From: Euryarchaeota archaeon UBA443
GTDB lineage: Archaea > Thermoplasmatota > Poseidoniia > Poseidoniales > Poseidoniaceae
DNA: 35,443 nucleotides
Direction: 5' to 3'
Assembly (NCBI GenBank): GCA_002499195.1
Contig: DAKS01000045.1
Coordinates: 1 to 35,443, forward strand
A program made the translations under genes and the position numbers. Shown in pieces: positions 10,501-16,882 of the stretch. The notes beneath the pieces were generated by a model. The model was not told where the DNA came from. It made no database searches and saw nothing but the letters and a program-made list of their open reading frames with translations. Every line of letters starts with the position of its first letter. Position 1 is the first letter of the stretch.

Positions 10501-11122
10501 TATTAGTCCAATGAACGGAGTTACGACCATTGCTAAGGAAAACATGCGCGACCTTGCATTCTCAGTCACTTCTTCGCCGGACTTTGATGACGGTCAAGTG
10601 ACCGTTACAGTTCGAATTACAAGCGAGGACGGTGTAACACAAGAAGACGTTGAAATCGTTGTTGAGTCTGCTCGAATTGCATTGAGTTGGAACGAAGATC
10701 TTTCCCTGTCTCGAAGCAATGGATTTGCAGATGTTGATCCAAACACTGTTGTTATCGTCATTGAGAACAACGGTCTACGTCCAGCTCAACAAGTCACAGT
10801 CTTCCTAGATAGTGCTGGTATGTCTGAACTTAACATAACACTCAGCGTCCCTCCTGAAGGTTCGACAGACTTCGAGTTCGTCTTACCTATGGCAAGCCAA
10901 GGAATTACTCGATACGATGTCCGTGCAGTTGTTCTTGGTGATGATGCGAATTACACGACGTCAACTGTTGACGGCGACTTTGGTATCGAGTATCTGGTTC
11001 AAGGATCAGAAGATTCATCGAATCCAATTGTGATTATTAGCATCATTGTGTTGATTTTCGTTATCTTGTACTTTGGATTCAAGGCGTCTGCCCGAGCTCG
11101 TGGCTCAGGTAGTCGATTCTGA
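1577..11122 (+). CDS. aglB: Giant AglB/STT3 oligosaccharyltransferase with N-terminal membrane extension and long ectodomain
   Basis: Catalytic subunit that transfers lipid-linked glycan to Asn in N-X-S/T sequons outside the cytoplasmic membrane. STT3 hallmarks in order: first-loop Asp in GGSDPWY (D410), DHD (523-525), TVAE (731-734, the TIXE/SVSE-type element), AARF (R793) and WWDYG (982-986). AglB/PglB proteins are usually 700-1000 residues; this one has 3181. About 10 hydrophobic helices (residues 12-370) precede the normal first STT3 helix. The core membrane part ends near 865 and its soluble domain near 1400. From about 1425 to 3140 come beta-sandwich modules: carboxypeptidase-regulatory-like (around 1427 and 2580), an SdrD B-like stretch (around 2487) and a NEW3-like module (around 2926). 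A final helix lies at about 3149-3170 with a short basic tail. ATG 1577 has GAGGG six bases upstream. The frame is continuous. The DK/MI motif was not located. Confidence 0.93.
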   Translation: MEKVSKTSQRPVFGWLIAPLAVLIAILANYVDGLMSIDVELNSDTMTPFIVTGVAGLLAVTPRILRELGTIPESINQTQISLVVFILALIGSGVAESQTDGFVGFTFFVVLFGGYLLDTRERYEWMTMLVFAGVGVHSAFDIAGATVVDSYLPSMYEFSEGQSYDVSTFQETAIGFVFFTWLTVFPIIGLLVGVAGRGVLNPAGDKGWFSFNTVEEGWNRQALPLQIALLIWAGAHLATIWHFDQGQIADRLRLGGLGGVEAAGFVGYYTALLTGIIALIVSGMVAERWLTRAMTISSLWALYLIGSWYEEGFWTNETFAESWAPLIWLAITFFIGVAISMIGNHEKYGGWSNREEHRPSGARQFWNAHWASLLTAVAFIIGLVIRIQWYAVPSMHAMGTDGFDMTGGSDPWYMKRVVDYILAQNAHLVYDADRFYPIGGINPRPPLFSWSLAIGAMILQPFLGDDAVWWSMLALPAIYGALTILPVATIARDHFGKATGVIAAWLIAFMPAHVTHSTWGLADHDSFVMLFIVLGFMFYLRAVKYAGSERLVRTTSIRPLDMLRAMGAVAQERKYAMSNAVLAGVAFGAASLGWKGFVAGPAILFLAYAAQVALNMFRRRDSTILSTLFLTMLLTNLLVALPFYAHPQMNLMLNGTGLQPFLFILLFTVVIMYITTGFRDKPWLLVLGTLAVGATVFLATLYVLKITNLSNAWDVLFTGSGYFTKTKIFGTVAEANAPDRGYMFASFGPIVFVFALVVGLTSSWRTFSQRSQISLVFAVWIFTASYMSWTAARFLFNATPVVAVMGAAGIVGFWKWAGWDGLVRNWRRAGIRTPSERIAGARRVVWRTPSFSAVVLVLIMLSGQQLTYGLDSAIPSNSPAEGDLDESIYYTVPDIMRWDGLGVSILDSRDYEAFGGRAYMGSFGSGFNGQSWNDAHQWLSEQDIYHEGVTDKTGCDEENGIWVSESSLCEMKFGDKPAFVSWWDYGFQALNTGEHPSVSDNFQSGIPASGNMLLARSQTDLVAMFIQHLAVGDITYNLAKTGEKSFTPSFESVLKKEFNSAEQFAELELIMIQEGKDLNDMADVVVDHSFEVFKNKGDAYMSRGYPLDSNGIPDESLGLHYRVWADGELIPCENPSEEFCSNGDYISEEVANSTFRNNADVSSSEVYATTHYTFGDYWYTSDLVEEYSSVSTSIHRSNAHIALVVQLLTNGLTDDEIVDLYHEIIELEDIYEVQDYNGAPGETLERDHEIRYFAIDDKLYPRAGRYNSEAGYNGGRPLGIFGAPTILSGQDFNTFTNEVYETKRGDQPVLEMDREAVDEAMLKDILDQQSGAEIEPLTVEDIRVDHLPEFFDTMLARSYVGYGASTLGADAGSTNPQPRQQLSEGSRGTSFLQQAYPLPGAMMNHFVIANWYDPDTPAILANANVKIMKYYSGAEISGTVVTEDDGMGLPNARILIERDAFSGEGSEDLDEDTYWIPIGMTDADENGDWSFLAPAGKIRVSAFAGVFDDTFAIQEIQSGEFVDGFSDVLTETNEDREVYAITSILGQVANMTWLGETTLNITGAQADRDADAPTPESMDIEVQSTGVSGTVTWTGYGDFDGEPLVETDFILRNIWAMTENYTLTTTNGSFDTDETRVLQGTGEVTFSDIGTFTSEGVALAYDFTGNFTREISDARVFSGNGTWIGMGTIEATWIEHDNASLDCGENLTMPANATLCIISTGTDFSTYLLDGEVMANGRLTSDGISTLTKELDGETFEGTGIFEGVGTLNGTGLFIGPGTFSGDIVSPGSFYQTGLVPGVYNMIALMPNGREILLPDPVEVGIEPSYDLSMTVPASLFEDQLTTMSGEAIPNQEVQLIDVVLGEDEMIVLTSDDDGNVTYGPITAGEYYVRVDLDDDGFFELNQTMKVFDEPMNFTFDMGVPDMYDLTITLNGPEGFDVAGREVNFTDPLGLMPIDIVSDESGVVYVELPIGEWSISDNSDEDYILIEEVTVEDSDMTLDFTYATSVWVNGSIDAPNIAGFTYEEWLALPEDAKLYENASSVPVRFHGNGLEFTVVTDQFGEFSQRLPAGMTFNLNAQSSVSSFAIGSSVVVTEGMDELDALILGPTMDVVGSVYLFDNETNWNQDIPNYEPVEIHATGEDGIVWTTTTDEAGLFNMQLLNGTWTFSIPASEYNADSVTGYSVNVQEGMNPEPVGLIANPSNSTVTLNVFTDLGDGVFENGTAIRPDIQLIPVSEVGQQVNITSSDYSEDGIVDVVLSPGIYAITTNDLAASDENATDASLEISGVLDVISIGLTGPEEAVLVPIVDAWRMNGTITWANGSAMVENFLLSTPDGTDYVPIAVDENGTFATYVESGDYIVVVAPLLNGDAITESLRMPITIDDDSSARTNLSLALVEAIEVSLTLKESGTESALVGKNVVLVSHDGFGNITMNPSDVGGNATQLIMPGTWSLFMNETAAQRVWSVDEDPETFTENTSLGTVYADLEVEIGGKAYWDTNEDDIADANEGVEGANVTIQGGSIDTVVTTDATGVWRIYVPILENYTVTVAKDGFGIVSYDDNNTGTYVVDNEPVSQDIEMSAAEVTVTGTITDVLDSSRLDGASITLYGTSENQADSVDVVGTMAAETLSFTAVVEPGQWVVVVYEDDAPFNGGGVAVGLLDAEVQDGGNIELVMNKGGWVDVSTEFTSFNLQTFNAGTDNTSSPVSDIIDVEVDLGDGRVWELPLESDGTLQVLLPADSATFNSEFSTVQRDLVMNYTAGISLDNGDEGRTAIMLSYNRKTNSDLTLSVSGVEGATVLGDENRDLLAIVNSEDTDNYTSIEFDVLAQYEGTEISDPFDVTGTVTVSPDQADWSVEFYNGTDWVETTNVQLGIGDVAENATLEATVRARIVLPSVEAAWWLENGHDINIRFSADSGDLTEVSINVEVPQIYGFNTTDVSSTVGVAPGGSTTASLTINNNGNGDDSFTYEVLDNLPEGWIISPMNGVTTIAKENMRDLAFSVTSSPDFDDGQVTVTVRITSEDGVTQEDVEIVVESARIALSWNEDLSLSRSNGFADVDPNTVVIVIENNGLRPAQQVTVFLDSAGMSELNITLSVPPEGSTDFEFVLPMASQGITRYDVRAVVLGDDANYTTSTVDGDFGIEYLVQGSEDSSNPIVIISIIVLIFVILYFGFKASARARGSGSRF

Positions 11123-11177
11123 TTTGCTAACAGACAAGACTTGATACACAAGGACCGCCCATTTTGGTGGGAGGGGC

Positions 11178-12383
11178 ATGGAAGAATTACCTGGAGTTGA
11201 ATTACTTCCCGAACCAGGGGAGCCTAAGATTCTCTCAGCAGTTGATCCTTCAACTAGTGGACATGAAGGCCAGTGGCGAGCGGAAGTGACCGGCTGGGCT
11301 CCAATTGTTCCTGATTCGATTCCATATCGACCGAAACGAATTTTTTCCTTTGTTTCAGGAGCCATCATTGCATTGTTTATGGGTATTATTGTAGTCTTAT
11401 GGCAATCGGACCTCTTACTGTTGCAATTGCCTCCAGCAAAATCTGAGTGGGCGTTTGAAGAGTCAGAGATTCGTGAATTACAGGATGAAGGCCTCTCGGG
11501 AGAAGGAGTACGTGTTTGTATGGTCGATACTGGTATTTCATTGACACATACGTCACTCAGTGATGTGGATGTTGTGTTCGAAGATTTTGTCGGTAATTCA
11601 ATCGAGCCCAAGGACTACGGTTCAATTGCCCATGGAACATTGATGGCAGGGATATTGCTTTCAAATGACTTCCAAACGGGGATTGCTCCCAATGTAACTC
11701 TCGGTATGGCTGCAGCTCTGAGTGCTGATGGTGACAATAACACTGGTTCTGAGACAAGAGTCGCGGATGCCATTCGATGGTGTATTTTTGATTTTGAGGC
11801 AGACATAATTTCTCTCTCTCTTGGAGGTGAACAAGATCAATCCTCATCGAGAGAAGGTGTTGCAGTTTCTGCAACCCGACAAGCCATAGATGCTGGAATT
11901 TATGTTATCACTGCAGCGGGTAATGACGGAGGAGTGAACGATGATGGATTTGTGAGCGCACCTGGAAACGTTAATCTCGCCATTACGGTAGGTGCATCCG
12001 ATAGTGATGGAAAAGCATGGAAGCGTTCATCACAGGGTGAAATAATGGATTCAGAGGGCAATCTAAGGGAATATCCTCATCAAAAACCAGAACTAATCGC
12101 TCCAGGAGTTGATATTCTTTCGACAGGCATGGACGATCAGTGGTATACATCGAGCGGCACATCAGACGCGACTGTTTTCGTTACAGGGGCGTTATCCTTG
12201 ATTCTCGAAGCCTATCCAGAACTCAAACCAAACGAAAATTCTACGACTGCTTGTATCGAACTCGTTAAGCAAGCTCTCGCCGATTCAATAAGCACTGATT
12301 TACAACATGATTCGGTTGAAGGTTATGGGCAATTAAAGGCAAAAGCGTGGCTAAATCAACTTGCGGAGGACACGAATTGCTGA
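11178..12383 (+). CDS. Membrane-anchored subtilisin-like serine protease (S8 family)
   Basis: A 401-residue protein with a cytoplasmic N-terminal segment of about 55 residues, one membrane helix (about 56-77, IIALFMGIIVVLW) and an extracellular S8 peptidase domain. The catalytic triad is visible: Asp117 in MVDTGIS, His152 in AHGTLMAG and Ser329 in SGTSDAT. The oxyanion Asn is N249 in TAAGND. The serine motif is GTSDA rather than the common GTSMA. No inhibitor-like propeptide is obvious, since the catalytic domain begins about 30 residues after the helix. The start ATG is preceded by GGTGGGAGGGG. The gene lies 55 bases after the giant oligosaccharyltransferase and precedes a large surface protein, so processing or shedding of envelope proteins is a sensible inference; the substrate is unknown. 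Confidence 0.92.
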   Translation: MEELPGVELLPEPGEPKILSAVDPSTSGHEGQWRAEVTGWAPIVPDSIPYRPKRIFSFVSGAIIALFMGIIVVLWQSDLLLLQLPPAKSEWAFEESEIRELQDEGLSGEGVRVCMVDTGISLTHTSLSDVDVVFEDFVGNSIEPKDYGSIAHGTLMAGILLSNDFQTGIAPNVTLGMAAALSADGDNNTGSETRVADAIRWCIFDFEADIISLSLGGEQDQSSSREGVAVSATRQAIDAGIYVITAAGNDGGVNDDGFVSAPGNVNLAITVGASDSDGKAWKRSSQGEIMDSEGNLREYPHQKPELIAPGVDILSTGMDDQWYTSSGTSDATVFVTGALSLILEAYPELKPNENSTTACIELVKQALADSISTDLQHDSVEGYGQLKAKAWLNQLAEDTNC

Positions 12384-12538
12384 TTTTAGCGCAGTATTTT
12401 ATTGATATTATTAGTTAAAAGTGATATTCTAAACCTCATTTTTATGATATTATTAATCTGAAATGATATTCTTAATGGTGTCGATTGGGGCGCAGTATTA
12501 TATTTGTTCACTGTTTCCCCGTGGGTAGAGGAATGAAC
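12384..12538 (+). promoter_or_regulatory. AT-rich promoter region of the beta-helix protein gene
   Basis: This 155-base gap is much more AT-rich than the surrounding DNA. It contains GTTAAAAG (12414-12421) and TATTATATT (about 12495-12503) as TATA candidates. Four TGATATT repeats lie at 12403, 12422, 12445 and 12464, and GCGCAGTATT occurs twice (12389-12398 and 12490-12499). GAGGA at 12528-12532 is six bases before the ATG at 12539. Confidence 0.5.
12403..12474 (+). repeat. Four TGATATT direct repeats (candidate operator array)
   Basis: TGATATT occurs at 12403, 12422, 12445 and 12464, with start-to-start spacings of 19, 23 and 19 bases. Copies 1 and 3 read TGATATTATTA; copies 2 and 4 read TGATATTCT. 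The alternation looks like two copies of a 42-base unit that share their repeat cores. Regular spacing near two DNA turns fits a multi-site binding array, but low-complexity AT sequence is an alternative. Confidence 0.4.
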
Positions 12539-15500
12539 ATGCAAATTGCAAATGTTGGAAAAAGTGTAGGACTTGTAGGATTGTTACTTACATCCTTAAT
12601 GATTGGGCTGGTCACAGTACCTACTGCGAGTGCAGTGAACGAAACTGCATCAGGAGAGATCATAACAACCGAGACTTGGAGTGGCACTCACACGCTAACA
12701 GGTGACGTCACTGTTAAAGAAGGTGCAAAACTAGTCATCAATGCAGGAACGACGGTCAATATTCCTGCAGGTGTATTCATCGACGTAGAAGGTGCGATAT
12801 GCGCTGGTTCTGCTTCGTGTGGAGCCTCTCAAGGAAGTGCTTCTTCCCAAGTGCGTTTTGAATGGGCAACACCTTCTGACTACAGCGTCGCTGGACGATG
12901 CTATCAACAGGGTAATCAATTGTTGACAAACTCTGATGCTGCTTGCGGATCTGGAATAATCATCCGTAGCACCATCAATCAAGCATCAACTGGAATGTCT
13001 CATGTTTCCTTCAACAATGCATACGGCTATCCGATTTACGTGCAGACAATGCAGGCTGTCCAATATGGTACATTGGTCTTTGAAGGCTCTTCAGTTGCTG
13101 TTGACAATTTGGCTTTCTCTAATATCAATACATCAAACATCATCGCTCTTGATTTCGCAGCTCCAACAATTCGTGACTCCACATTTACTCTTGGAGATGA
13201 TGGCCGTGGTTACGATGCAGCAGCAGTTCGAGCGTATGACGCAGGCGCAGGTATTCTGTCCGCCTTGACCATCACAGGTTCAACATTCACGGGTAATACG
13301 GAAGCACAGTGCGGTAACCAAGGAGGTGGCCGTGTGTTGATTTATGCTGAATCATCTTACATTTCCATGGACAACCTCGACATCAAGGACAATGCCTTCG
13401 GTGTCTTCTTCAAGGGTTCTTCGGGATCATTGGGCAACAGCACATTCGATGTCTTGTGCAACGCTATCGATACTAACTCATTCAAAACAACGGGCAATTT
13501 CGCCCACACTTTGTACCTTGATAACAACGTGATTACCACGGGAGAAGGTGCTGGAATCACCGCCTATGATGGTGCCATTGTATCAGCAACTTCGAACACC
13601 ATCTCTGGCGCATCAGCAGGTTCTGGATTTGGTATTCGTGATTCGACCGTTATGGCTCACCGAAATACCCTTGGCCCGATTACTGGTTACAATGGATTTT
13701 GGGTCTATGGTCAGTCCGAGGTCGAAATCGAAAACAACACGATTCAAGATACGGCCAAAGAACCGATTCAAATTGGTGAATATCACTACCGTGACCAGAA
13801 CAGCAACTATCCAGGTCCTTCACCTAATCGGGCATACATTGCAAACAACATCATCTCCAACAATAGTGGCGTGTGCTCCTCGTCTTGGATGTACGGTGGA
13901 GATTTCAACTGTCCTGCAATCCACGTTTTCACATCTTCAGCAACCATTGTTGACAATACTGTGACCAACAACGCTGGTGATGGACTACGAATCAAGGGGT
14001 CAATCGTCAACGTCCAACGCAATTCGATTGAAGCGGGCCAATTTGCGGCCAATATCTCACATTTCGATGATCAATACGGTCACAAATATGGTTCGATTGG
14101 TTACTTCTCAGGAAACACTTGGACCAATGCAACACAAGTGTACAACATTTCCGAATCTCGAGTTACAGTCCAATCCGAATACATTCCAGATGCAGGAGGA
14201 GAATATACCTACCCAGTCATGCTTCAATGGCTAGGTGCAGAGTGCCCTTATGTGCAATCTGAGTGTTTGCTTTTGCCAGATACTGCTGCAGTTCCTCCAA
14301 GGGACATGCCACTAGCGATCGAACTTGTCAACAACTCGACTATATTCTCTTTTGCTGATTTGCAGAACTTCGATCCATCCAAAGTTCACGTTCAGAATCA
14401 AAACTCTGCATGGGGTTCACAAGTTCGTCAAGGTGAACTGGTTCGATACCAAGTCAAGGCAAAGAACAGCAACGTTGCAGGTGCAACAGTGATTATCAAA
14501 GACGCTACTGGTCTGCCACTCTATGAGTTGACGACCGACAGTTTCGGTTTCACACAGCAAGTTTCACTTCCATCTGACTTCCTCCTCGATAGAAACTGGA
14601 ATCACTTCGTTGGTGAGACAGGTGTTACCGTACCTGGAACAGATCCAAGCAATCCAACAATCCTCGATGAGGATACATGTTCAGACGGTTATGATAACGA
14701 TGGTGACACCTTCGTCGATGCCGATGACCCTGATTGTGCAAATGGTCGCGAATTACCATTCTACATTGTCGAAGCTTACAAATTCGGCAAGGGTAAGAAG
14801 GATTTTGACTTCGTCCTCAGTGGGCCTATCGATGATGTAATCAGCCTCGATAATCAACGACCGAGTGTCACTGTTGAACAGTATGATGGTGATTCCTTTG
14901 CCATTAATGCAGTGATTACAGGAACTGCTTGGGATGGTCAATCAGGTCCATATCCACTGGACATTATTGCATACGATCGACAATTCGGTTTGATTGAACG
15001 AGTTGAGATTCAACCACCAGGTAGTACCGATTGGTACTACGCTGTTGATACGTCTGGTGCAAATGGTGAATTGACTAAAGAAAACCACCCATTCAAGACG
15101 TGGTCATTTGATTGGGACCTTTCCGCTCACCCGGATGGTGAGAGTGATGTCACCTTCAGAATCCGTTCTTATGATGGACTTGATCATTCACCGATTGAAG
15201 TTCGTAAATTCAAGTTGAACTTGGTACCTCCAACACTTTATCTCAACGAACCATTGGATGGATCGACACACTCCAATGGTAAAATCCTCTTTACGGGAAC
15301 TGCATCAGATCCGTATTCAGGAACTTGGGGTTCAGACATTCAGGACATTTGGTTTGACGTAACCGGTCCAAATGGCTATGCTTCTCACTTTGCCATTGAT
15401 GGTTCTGTCGCATGGGCGTATGAATGGAATTTCGAAGAACTAGAAACGGGAGAATACACTTTCGAAGTTTGGGCTAGTGATAGTGACTTCTGTGATGACG

Positions 15501-16867
15501 TTCAAGGAAATTGTGTGATTTCAACACGTACTGTCACAGTCCTCAATGATAATATCATTCCAATCGTAGATCTCCTAGAGCCTGATGGTCTCCAACCTGT
15601 TCGCGCGGAAACGGATACTTTACTGACAGGATATGCGAGCGATGGAGCAGATGGAACAATTACCCGTGTTGAGATTGAGATACTTGATTTAGCCAGCGGT
15701 TTACCAGTTCTTGATGGACCGGCTCCTGTCACTTCCTTTACTCAAGCAGGACCTGGTTATTCATGGTCTGCAGTTTGGGATACGAGTCGTCTAATTCACG
15801 AAAGACAATATGAGATTCGAGTCAAAGCTTACGATGGTGAAGATTACTCGGTTGAAGACGTAGTTCGAATTACCATCTCAAAGCCAAGCGATGCAAATAA
15901 CATCCCTCCACAGTTCAACGCCACAAATTGGCCAAACCAGTTGACAATTTTCTGTGTCGTAGGTTCAAATTCTGAAAACCAGTGTGGCGGAGGAGCATCT
16001 CTCGATTTGAAACGGTATTTTATCGATCCTGATTCATCCTTTGATCAACTCAGTATTGACTTCTTAGACGATCTAACCGACCCGTCCGATGATTCGCACC
16101 AGTACTTTATCACAATCGATAGTGATGGAATTGCTCGATATGACCCGCCGACGACTCAGTCGAATGAGGATATTTCATCATGGACCATTGAGAACGTTCG
16201 ATTCGTTGTTCGTGATGTATTCGATGAATCTGCAGTGTCTCGAGATGTTACGTTCTTCGTTCAAGCGATTGAATTCGATGTAACTCGTGATGATCCAAGC
16301 GAATCTGTAACTGCAACAGATTCAGCAACCTTTAGTGGAACTGGTTTACCTGGTGCGAGAATCGAAGCACGTTCCGTTGCTTCTGAGACGTTGATCAAGG
16401 CCGTCATAGTTGATGAGACAGGCAATTGGGAGATGAACCTCAGTTTGCAAGATATGAACGATGCATCCAACAATCTCAAGTTCTTGATGGATGGTCAGAC
16501 CTTTGGAGGAAGTTCAGAACCTGCATCATTCAAGGTCGAGGTCGGCGAAGTTGATGGTGGTTCAAACCTGTTCTTGATTCTCGGTATCGTTATCGGTGCC
16601 TTGATTTTACTTGGTGGTGTTGCTTACTTCTTTGTAGAATTTGAAGAAATCGATGAGGAAGAATTTGATCAGACTCAACAGGTCGAAGAAGAAGTCGATC
16701 CATACGCATGGGGAAGAAAAGAAGTTGTGGAAATTCCTCAGCAGCATACTGTTGTTGAAACACAACCAGCAGCGCCTCAGGCATCTGCACAACACCCTGG
16801 ATGGTTGTGGGATGAACAAAGCAATCAATGGGTTCCTGATCCAAACTATCAACCGCCTAACCAGTAG
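12539..16867 (+). CDS. Secreted beta-helix / Ig-like surface protein with C-terminal membrane anchor
   Basis: About 1442 residues. A signal peptide (1-32, ending PTASA) is followed by a repetitive region (roughly 35-600) typical of right-handed parallel beta-helix proteins of the NosD/PbH1 type, with recurring 'NNTI/NNII/DNTVTNN' turns. A DNDGD-x-VDADDPDC calcium-loop-like segment lies near 710-735. Next come several Ig-like/cadherin-like modules starting 'PxxxLxEPxDG', then a membrane helix (about 1343-1367) and an acidic cytoplasmic tail of about 75 residues ending in PGWLWDEQSNQWVPDP. The frame is open to a TTG at 12485. ATG 12539 is preferred because it gives a clean signal peptide and a GAGGA site six bases upstream; ATG 12533 is also possible. 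Beta-helix proteins often bind or cleave polysaccharide, but no catalytic residues were recognised. The STAND ATPase gene starts 15 bases downstream. Confidence 0.85.
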   Translation: MQIANVGKSVGLVGLLLTSLMIGLVTVPTASAVNETASGEIITTETWSGTHTLTGDVTVKEGAKLVINAGTTVNIPAGVFIDVEGAICAGSASCGASQGSASSQVRFEWATPSDYSVAGRCYQQGNQLLTNSDAACGSGIIIRSTINQASTGMSHVSFNNAYGYPIYVQTMQAVQYGTLVFEGSSVAVDNLAFSNINTSNIIALDFAAPTIRDSTFTLGDDGRGYDAAAVRAYDAGAGILSALTITGSTFTGNTEAQCGNQGGGRVLIYAESSYISMDNLDIKDNAFGVFFKGSSGSLGNSTFDVLCNAIDTNSFKTTGNFAHTLYLDNNVITTGEGAGITAYDGAIVSATSNTISGASAGSGFGIRDSTVMAHRNTLGPITGYNGFWVYGQSEVEIENNTIQDTAKEPIQIGEYHYRDQNSNYPGPSPNRAYIANNIISNNSGVCSSSWMYGGDFNCPAIHVFTSSATIVDNTVTNNAGDGLRIKGSIVNVQRNSIEAGQFAANISHFDDQYGHKYGSIGYFSGNTWTNATQVYNISESRVTVQSEYIPDAGGEYTYPVMLQWLGAECPYVQSECLLLPDTAAVPPRDMPLAIELVNNSTIFSFADLQNFDPSKVHVQNQNSAWGSQVRQGELVRYQVKAKNSNVAGATVIIKDATGLPLYELTTDSFGFTQQVSLPSDFLLDRNWNHFVGETGVTVPGTDPSNPTILDEDTCSDGYDNDGDTFVDADDPDCANGRELPFYIVEAYKFGKGKKDFDFVLSGPIDDVISLDNQRPSVTVEQYDGDSFAINAVITGTAWDGQSGPYPLDIIAYDRQFGLIERVEIQPPGSTDWYYAVDTSGANGELTKENHPFKTWSFDWDLSAHPDGESDVTFRIRSYDGLDHSPIEVRKFKLNLVPPTLYLNEPLDGSTHSNGKILFTGTASDPYSGTWGSDIQDIWFDVTGPNGYASHFAIDGSVAWAYEWNFEELETGEYTFEVWASDSDFCDDVQGNCVISTRTVTVLNDNIIPIVDLLEPDGLQPVRAETDTLLTGYASDGADGTITRVEIEILDLASGLPVLDGPAPVTSFTQAGPGYSWSAVWDTSRLIHERQYEIRVKAYDGEDYSVEDVVRITISKPSDANNIPPQFNATNWPNQLTIFCVVGSNSENQCGGGASLDLKRYFIDPDSSFDQLSIDFLDDLTDPSDDSHQYFITIDSDGIARYDPPTTQSNEDISSWTIENVRFVVRDVFDESAVSRDVTFFVQAIEFDVTRDDPSESVTATDSATFSGTGLPGARIEARSVASETLIKAVIVDETGNWEMNLSLQDMNDASNNLKFLMDGQTFGGSSEPASFKVEVGEVDGGSNLFLILGIVIGALILLGGVAYFFVEFEEIDEEEFDQTQQVEEEVDPYAWGRKEVVEIPQQHTVVETQPAAPQASAQHPGWLWDEQSNQWVPDPNYQPPNQ

Positions 16868-16882
16868 AGCGTGTGTGATTGA

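Noticed and set aside
1577..11122. Giant aglB as an artefact of two genes joined by sequencing error
   Set aside because: The frame is open throughout with uniform codon use, and no internal ribosome binding site and start stands out at the domain borders. A misassembly cannot be excluded without reads.
12389..12499. Insertion sequence or mobile element at the repeat-flanked AT-rich spacer
   Set aside because: No transposase, no terminal inverted repeats, and only about 90 bases between the direct repeats. Kept as an observation, not called as an element.
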